A stretch of 64,000 bases of DNA from contig NC_030836.1 in NCBI RefSeq assembly GCF_001704415.2, forward strand, positions 22,542,001 through 22,606,000, in the 5' to 3' direction. Below are positions 57,338 to 64,000 of the stretch, in pieces. The notes under the pieces were generated by a model that saw only the letters and a list, made by a program, of their open reading frames with translations, did not search any database and had not been told where the DNA came from. Every line of letters begins with the position of its first letter. Within the stretch, counting starts at the first letter, position 1. This DNA is from Capra hircus. Lineage: Eukaryota > Chordata > Mammalia > Artiodactyla > Bovidae. The position numbers and the translations under genes were made by a program.

Positions 57338-57576
57338 TTTTCAAGCAGGTCCAAAATTTTTTTATTTTTATTTTATTTTTTATTATTTTTTTTGGACAAA
57401 TTAACAGTTTTTAATGTTCTACATTCTAGTGAGGTAGCAGACAATAACCAAAGATGAAAATATACAATACAATGTCAGAAATTACTATTAAGAAAGAAAA
57501 ATCCATTTTAGAAGATCAGCTCATAGCAATAGGGCATGTAGTTTATATATAGAGTCTCTGAGGAGAAAACAATTGA
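57338..57576 (-). pseudogene. Small retrocopy of an mRNA 3' end (source unknown)
   Basis: A non-L1 block inside the L1, flanked by a perfect 16-bp TSD tgattactacattttt (57322-57337 and 57577-57592). Read on the minus strand, it is about 180 bp of AT-rich, 3'-UTR-like sequence with attaaa at its end (about 57410), then an impure A-tail (57354-57393), then about 13 nt (ggacctgcttga) and a second A-run. No reading frame. The donor gene cannot be identified by eye. Confidence 0.7.
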
Positions 57577-58934
57577 TGATTACTACATTTTTGTAATATC
57601 ACTTTAAATTAGGAGGTGTGATGTATCAATCTTTGGGCTTCTTTCACTGAGTTGCTTTATCCATTCAGAGTCTTTTGTGGTTCCATACAAATTTTATAAT
57701 TTTTTTTTTATTTCTTAAAAAATGCCATTGGAATTTTGACAGGGATTTACTTAAATATATAGATGGCTTAGAATAGTATGGACATTTTAATAATATTAAT
57801 TCTAATTCATGAATGTGGAATTCTTTCCATTTTTGTCTTCTTCAATTTCTTTCATTGTTGTCTTATAGTTTTCAGTGTTAACTGTCTAATATGAAGTCAG
57901 TCATTCTTTCACTTACTCCACATAGCCTATTTCAAGAGCTAAAAAGCATTTGTAAAAAGAGAGAAGTAACAAGGCAGCATCAGTTCAAAAAACAAAGAAC
58001 AAAACAACAAGCTAGGTAGCAAGAACTTCAGTATAAGTTTGATTTGATATTGTAACAATGGAACATTGTTGACTTGTTCACAAACTCAAATTGAAAGACA
58101 CACTAATTTTTTTTTTAATTGTGTGATATTAGCTGTAGGTTTTTTCCATAGACATTCTTTGTCAGGTTAAAGAACTTCCCATCTGGCTCAAATATACTGA
58201 GAAAAACAATTTTTTAAGCTCACAAACAGGTATTGAATTTTATTTTCAAAGGTGTTTTTGTATATATTAGGATGGCCATATGCTTTTTACCCCTATTTTT
58301 TACTGTTAAAATAATGAAATGTTAAACTAATCTTGCATTCTTGGAATAAACCCCACTTAGTGATAATGTGTTTGCTTTTTTATATGTGCTGGGATTTCAT
58401 TTGTAATATTCAGGGAATTTTGTGTCTGTGTTTTCACTTCTTGAGATAAATGTTTATTGATTTTTCATTTTTTCTTCTTTTCTAATAGATATTTAAATCT
58501 GTCATAACAATATGTCACATTTTCATTATTTTATAGTCATTTCAAAATATTTTATAATTTTCCTTTTGATTTTTTCTTTCATCCTTTGGTAATTTAGAGT
58601 ATTTTGCTTTAATATTAAGCATTTGGAGATTTTCTCTTTTTTAATCTATTACTGATTTACTGTTTAATTTGACTGTTGTCAGAGAATATTCTATGATTTC
58701 ATCCTTAAAATTTCTTGAACCTTCATTTATGTCACAGCATTTAGCCTATTTTGGTAAATATTAGTGATAAAGATTGTTAATACCTTAAGACTATAAAGAT
58801 ATATTTTATAATTTAGAATATGATTTTAGAATATTGTGCTCTTCAATTATATTAAGTGAAGACCAGTAAAAATATTTATGTGTGACATATGAGATAAGTG
58901 CTTTATACTATGAGCTAGAGAATGTCTCTCACTC

Positions 58935-59105
58935 TCAGATAATTGTTTGGGTGGCTGTCCTATGCATTTAGCAGTATACTTGTCTCTACTCATTGGGTCT
59001 GGAAGCAGTTTTCTGGTCCCAGTTGTGACAATCAAGATTGCCTCTGGATATTGCCAAATGTTTGCTGAGGGGAAAAATCATCTCCAGTTGAAAATCACTG
59101 AACTA
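58935..59105. mobile_element. MER20-like hAT element
   Basis: Collinear with the non-autonomous hAT-Charlie element MER20: agataattgtttgggtggct, gtcctatgcatttagcag, cccagttgtgacaatcaaga, attgccaaatgtttgctgag, and the end gttgaaaatcactg. Confidence 0.7.
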
Positions 59106-59199
59106 TATAAAGAAACAATCTTTTATAAAATCAGTGTACCTATGTAGATAAATTTTTATTATAAAAAATCCTGGATTTTACTATAAAAATATAGTTGCC

Positions 59200-59595
59200 A
59201 ATTCAGTAATAGTTACTATGTATGGTTGAAATAGCATATGACATCACTTATATGTGAAATCTAAATTATGATACAAATAAATTTATTTACAAAACAGAGA
59301 CTCACAAACATAGAAAACAAATTTATGGTTACCAAAGTGGAAAGGGGATGAGTGAAGAATAAGTTAGGAGTTTGGGATTAGCAGATACAAGCTATTATAT
59401 ATAAATCAGATAAACAATAAAGTCCTACTATATATAGTACAGGGAGCTATATTTGATATCCTATAATAAATAATAAGGGAAAAGAATGTGAAAAATACAC
59501 ATTTATAAAACTGAATCACTTTGCCATACACCAGAAACTAACACAACATTGTAAATCAACTATACATCAATTAAAATGTTAAAAACGAAATATAA
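59200..59595 (+). mobile_element. L1 3' end
   Basis: Sense L1 3' UTR: ggttaccaaagtggaaaggg, gttaggagtttgggattagc, gtacagggagctatatttga, acaacattgtaaatcaacta and tacatcaattaaaatgtt. The same L1 type, in antisense, lies at 45482 and 28890. Confidence 0.82.
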
Positions 59596-59791
59596 ATAAG
59601 AATGAAAAGAGAACATGTGATTCCTATTCAAAATGTAACACATGAAAATGATCCAAAAGCTGTGAAATGTCGAGCAAATGCAAGGAATTCTTCTGTGTCA
59701 TAAGAATGGGAACCATGTGATATACTTGACTCTATGTTCTATGCCTAGGCAGATATCACAGTTCAATACGACACTATTTTCTCACTTTGCT

Positions 59792-60212
59792 GTTCAGTCG
59801 TTAAGTCATGTCCGACTCTTTCTGACCCCGTGGACTGCAGCACACCAGGCTTCTTTGTGCTTCACTGTCTCCCAGACTTTGCTCAAGCTTATATCCATTA
59901 AGCGCAACATGAGTGATGCCATCCAGCCATCTCATCCTCCGTCATCCCCTTCTCCTCCTGCTCTCAGTCTTTCTGAGCATCAGGGTCTTTTCCAGTGAGT
60001 CTTCTCTTCGCATCAGGTGGCTAAAATATTGGAGCTTCAGCTTCAGGTACAGTTCTTCCAGTGAATATTCAGGGTTCATTTCCTTTAGGCTTGACTGGTT
60101 GGATCTCCTTGCAGTCCAAGGGACTCTCAAGAGTCTTCTCCAGCACCACAATTCAAAATCATCAGGTCTTCAGCATTCAGCCCTCTTTTGGTCCAGCTCT
60201 CACATCCATACT
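59792..60212 (-). mobile_element. BovB LINE 3' end
   Basis: Antisense: gctgttcagtcgttaagtca to gtccagctctcacatccata. The minus frame 59942-60151 encodes ELWCWRRLLRVPW-type C-terminal residues (here MWCWRRLLRVPW). 5' truncated. Confidence 0.9.
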
Positions 60213-60561
60213 TTCCCAGTAAGCCCAGATATTTCCTCAGAATCCTTTTCAACAGAAGAATCAAGAAAGCTATCACCAATAGATCAGAGTGAAAAAGTTC
60301 TTTGCTATCCCTGGCATATCGCCTTTAGATCCTTCTTTTCATATTCCACTTCCACTAATTTATTTGGTGATCTTCAAGAGGAATAAAGGGGAAAGGGCAT
60401 CCAGGTACTCTCTCCAACAACAGGGTTCTCTGAGGATGCAAGGTGGACTGCCACACTGGTATGATGACATTTGTGAACCCTCTTCTGAACAGTGATACAG
60501 CTACTGCATCTGGGGATAAACTGACTTTTGAATATGAATCCACTCTTCTGGCTAATGGGCA
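60213..60561. other. no recognised element
   Basis: Unique-looking DNA with two short open frames continuing from the BovB; no domain recognised. Confidence 0.35.
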
Positions 60562-60826
60562 AGGAAATGGCAGCCCACTCCAGTATTCTTGCCTGGAGAA
60601 TCCTGTGGATGCAGGAGCCTGATGGGCTGCTGTCCATAGGGTTGCGCAGAGTCAGACACGACTGAGGTGACTTAGCATGCATGCGTGCATTGGAGAAGGA
60701 AATGGCAACCCACTCCAGTATTCTTGCCTGGAGAATCCCAGGGACGGAGGAGCCTAGTGGGCTGACATCTATGGGGTCGCACGGAGTCAGACACAACTGA
60801 AGTAACTTAGCAGCAGCAGCAGCAGC
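60562..60826 (+). mobile_element. BOV-A2 SINE, full length
   Basis: Sense dimer: two Bov-A monomers joined by cttagcatgcatgcgtgcat, ending in AGC repeats. The linker differs from the usual ttcactttcac type. Confidence 0.92.
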
Positions 60827-63449
60827 TTCTGGGTAAAGACTAAAATATTTTCCCAAATTCAAAAATAACCCTCCTAAATATGTGCACTGCAGACACCAAC
60901 CATAGAAACATCTGTTTGTCTTACTGCAAGTGTTAATAGATTGTATAGTCAAATATCACACAAACTCATACATCTTAAAAATAGAATCAATAGCAAAATG
61001 TATGCAGACTCAGAGCACCTCCAAAGGGAAGAGAGAAAATGATGGAAAAGTGATTCAAAGTTAATTGTATCTAGATAGCTTCCCCAGACAAAATGTCAGT
61101 TGAATGAAAGGAAGCAGGGGAAATAATGCCTTGATAAAAGAAAAGACACAAAGCAAAACATCCAAATTTCACTTCAAATCAGTGCAAAGTCTTTATTCAA
61201 GAATCATTGTAAAGCTGCATTCCTCTTCTTTATTATTTTGCTATGGATACTTTTCCTTTTTCATGAAATACAAGCCAAGAAAATAGCTTATATTTTGTCA
61301 TGGAAATGACAAATTGATTAGAGCCTCAGAGTACTTCAGTGTTGTGAGGTCAAGACAATTATTCATTATTCTGAAATAACTGCAGAACTAAGAATTGTTG
61401 AAGCAATACCAAAATGACTATGGAAAATAAACAGGGAGAATTGTGAACTTTTTAATGTGGCGTTTCAGCCTGAGCTCAAGTTATAAATATCAGCAAATTC
61501 TCTGCTGTGCTTCCCTGCATTCCTCTAGTGCAATTTGTTTAGTGCTTTGAGATATTAGACAGCCATATATTTTACTCTCACTGCTAGTAGCCAATTTGCA
61601 AGAAAGCAAGTAATATAAAAATGGCTATTTACTCTGTTACAAGTGGTACAGTCCATTATCACTCTTCACTGATGTTGTTACAAGGATAGCAAATCAATAA
61701 TCAGTTCTCATTCCCTAACTCAGTAAACCATCTGCTTTCATTATTGTAAACCATGTTCAGTTTGGATGCAAACTTTACTGCTGTGCTAGAAGCTGATTCA
61801 TTTGATAAGACCCCAAACATCACCACAGGAAAATTATTTCTTAATTACCTTTCTCTGAAACTTAAATGGCTAAGTGCTAGGGAATTCCTTTGCCATCGGA
61901 AAAACGAACATTACAAGACATTGTAAGTGTATCAGTGAAGACAAGGGCTTTCTCTAAAATGGCAAATGACTTAGTCCATCTCACATAGCTTTTTCTCAAG
62001 TAAGATTGCTCAAGTAAGCATTGGCTCTACACAGGAAGCCTCTACATGGGAAGTTAGACATTGCATCACAGCCTGTATGCCATTGCTTCTGGAGCAGCCA
62101 TTGAGTTGAGACTGGGGATAATTATCAATTAGCTCCACCATGCCCACACCTGTTTTCACCTACCAAGCTCCTTTAACTGCTTTTATAAAAACTTGCATGT
62201 CCTCCGAGCATCACATAGCCTAAACAATCAGATATTTGCCCAAGTTATTTTTTTTCCCCCCAGGAAGTCAGCTGTGTCTAGTTCAAACTCAAGCTGGTTA
62301 AGATCACCAACCCTCCCAATGTACATACATGAGGATCTACTTGGTAAGATTTTTATGTCAGAAGGCCCAAACCTCTGACGTAACATCCACACTATGATTT
62401 TCTGAGCATGTGTACCATTAAGAACCCTGGAGCTTAGTTGCATCTGTGCTAACAATTACTTCACCTTTTTCTTCCCTCCAATCACCTTTCACCACACTCC
62501 CCACGCCTCATCTTTACCCCATAAGTATCCCAAGCCCTCCCCCTTCCAGGAAGCAGATCTGAGATTTGTTCTCCTGTCTCAGCTACCTTTCAAACACACC
62601 TTTTCTCTGCTGCAAACCTCAGCACCTTGGCAGCTGATTTGCTGCACTTCTGACACAGGAACCTGTACACAAAGGAAAAGGAACAGGTACACGATTCTGA
62701 AACTGAAATGGAAATACTGGATGAATTTCAGGTAAAACATTTAATGGCTCCAGATCCAAGTGTATGAAATAATTTTTTTTTTTTTAATAACTCAGTTTAA
62801 CTGATTCTAAGCCTCTATTCTGCTAGATACAGAAAACGTCAACTAGGAACGGCAAGGAGATTTACTAAATTCTGTTTTCTTAGACAAATTCATGTTTTGA
62901 ATTTTGTGGCACCCTCTCCTCCCAAGCCCCATTTTTTCCCCTTCCTTCTACTGGGACTCACTACAAGTTCTGAAGAGGCTAACACCAATATTGGAAAAAG
63001 GCGTCTTTTCTAACCTTGTTACAGTGTGCTAACACCTTTTGAGATGCCACTGGCCCCATCTTGTCTCAAGCGTGTCTCCCTCAGGCAAACAGTGTACAAA
63101 AATGGAGGTACAGAAGCGCAGAGATGGGACGAACTTCGTGACTTCAGGTCAAGTTCCGTGTTCTGCTTCAGGTTCTCCTTCTGGTCCGCAGGCTCGCTCT
63201 GGTAGCTATCTTCTGTGCCTCTTTCCACATGTGTGAAAAGAATCATTTGCTCTTTTGTGTTCCCTTCAGGACTTCGAGTGTGACTCCTGACGCTTGTTTT
63301 TTGTTTGTTTGTTTTTAATGCAAGTGCCTGACTTTGTCAAGGCTTCCATTTCAATGAGGCATTCCCTTCAAAGATGGGGTCTCCAGCAAACATGTTTCCA
63401 GCCTTCCAACTAGATGAAGAGCCGGGCTACCTCCCCGCACTGAGGCTCC
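60827..63449. other. unique DNA, no gene supported
   Basis: About 2.6 kb without a repeat I recognise. It holds a T-run near 62770-62784 and a GC-richer part at 63050-63200. Short frames only. This and 38.5-40.5 kb are the best places to look for conserved non-coding sequence. Confidence 0.4.
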
Positions 63450-63715
63450 TTTGTTTTAGAGATCTTGGTTGATTTTCAGAACTGACCATTTGGGCCATTT
63501 TTCTCCTCTTCCTGTATTTAAATTCCCACTCTTGTGTTTTAAATACTCTTACTCAGTAAAGAGCCCATAAAACCCTAGACCCTCACCCTTGGCCTCAATC
63601 AAAGTAGAACTCTAGGCCTGTGTGCACTTTCTCTCCCCACAACCTGTGAGGCTCCAGGTGTGCCCTGTAATTTCCAGGTCTTGTAAGTAATAAACCTTTG
63701 TTTTTTTTTTTAAAG
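63450..63715 (+). mobile_element. LTR-like segment, 3' part
   Basis: LTR-type layout: ttttcagaactgaccatttg, TATA-like gtatttaaattcc and cccataaaac, ctgtgtgcactttctctccc, acctgtgaggctccaggtgt, then aataaa at 63689-63694 and a T-run. Ends and family not resolved. Confidence 0.5.
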
Positions 63716-64000
63716 TTCTCTGATGGTGATTGCTGAAGGGCGTGTTGCAATCATAGTAAGAATTACAAGGGCCAGTTCAAGCACAACACTGATTGTTGAT
63801 AGGCTGAGACTAGTGTAAGACAGGACCGCAGGTGGATCCAGAGCAGAGCACTCATTCACACTGCCCCTCCTCTTCATAGCAGCCGTCTCTGCTGTGTTCA
63901 TCTCCCCTTAACTGTGGCACAACGGGCATTGGTAAAGCTTCTGACTATCAGAATGCCAGACAGGACCAGGGAGGCACAGGTCCTCTTTGCACGGATTCAC
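63716..64000. other. no recognised element
   Basis: Window end; no gene or repeat supported. It may be the continuation of the LTR-bearing element. Confidence 0.35.

Larger units (their letters stand above)
54640..58700 (-). mobile_element. Old L1 with several later insertions
   Basis: Antisense L1: 3' UTR (cagttttattgagatttaat; attgacatgtaatagtgtgt), then collinear pieces at 54895-55390, 55745-55895, 56205-56525, 56735-57320 (ctaacaccacttaatgagga), 57593-57880 (tctttgggcttctttcac, tgtggttccatacaaatttt) and 58105-58700. The segment 57880-58100 is unassigned. No frame survives. Confidence 0.7.

Noticed and set aside
59913..60386. 157-codon plus frame
   Set aside because: First two thirds are antisense BovB; the rest is a short chance extension.
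3117..60826. Many near-identical repeats that could suggest a CRISPR-like or satellite array
   Set aside because: They are dispersed SINEs and BovB ends, not regularly spaced or tandem.

Overview
This window looks like ordinary, gene-poor ruminant (pecoran, most likely bovid) nuclear DNA. It is packed with BovB (RTE-type) LINEs, BovB-dependent SINEs (Bov-tA with a tRNA-like head, Bov-A/BOV-A2 with a GCT/AGC tail), artiodactyl CHR SINEs, and young and old L1s. That combination is diagnostic of ruminants. I find no intact cellular protein-coding gene, no rRNA or true tRNA gene, no CRISPR array and no operon. The longest open frames are decayed BovB reverse transcriptase (11616-12536, minus) or chance frames. 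The window is either intergenic or inside a large intron; the sequence alone cannot decide.

Layout. 1-7.2 kb: unique AT-rich DNA with short L1 pieces, one BovB 3' end, a probable hAT-type DNA element (4.8-5.3 kb) and MIRs. 7.2-10.8 kb: one old minus-strand L1 broken up by two BOV-A2s, two Bov-tAs and a BovB. 11.0-13.8 kb: BovBs, including the best-preserved RT fragment and a BovB that itself carries a short L1, both with target-site duplications (TSDs). 13.9-19.6 kb: MIRs, a Tigger-like remnant, an L2 split by a CHR SINE and a BovB, and an L1 end. 19.65-20.03 kb: a complete solo LTR (TG...CA, 5-bp TSD). 20-24 kb: mostly unique, with SINEs and MIRs. 24-27.75 kb: a probable decayed endogenous retrovirus ending in an LTR-like segment. 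28-43 kb: unique DNA with scattered SINEs, four BovB 3' fragments at 31.7-35.1 kb, and an L2. 43.5-51.7 kb: a several-layer nest of elements (old L1 > L1 > 5'-inverted BovB > young L1). 51.7-54.5 kb: old BovB, L1-like and unique DNA. 54.6-58.7 kb: another old L1 carrying SINEs, a MER2 transposon with intact ends and a small retrocopy. 58.9-60.8 kb: MER20-like, L1 end, BovB, BOV-A2. 60.8-64 kb: mainly unique, with an LTR-like segment at 63.45-63.7 kb.

There is no pathway to describe; the relationships between features are insertion histories. L1 and BovB supply the reverse transcriptases, and Bov-tA/Bov-A share BovB 3' ends and were mobilised by BovB. The TSDs and interrupted hosts allow relative dating. 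I did not find convincing evidence of an undescribed functional system. The most notable observations are extremely short L1 insertions, a shared L1 3'-end variant, a 5'-inverted BovB, repeat use of single target sites, and a small retrocopy with a double tail. Family names are from recognition by eye, not a database search.
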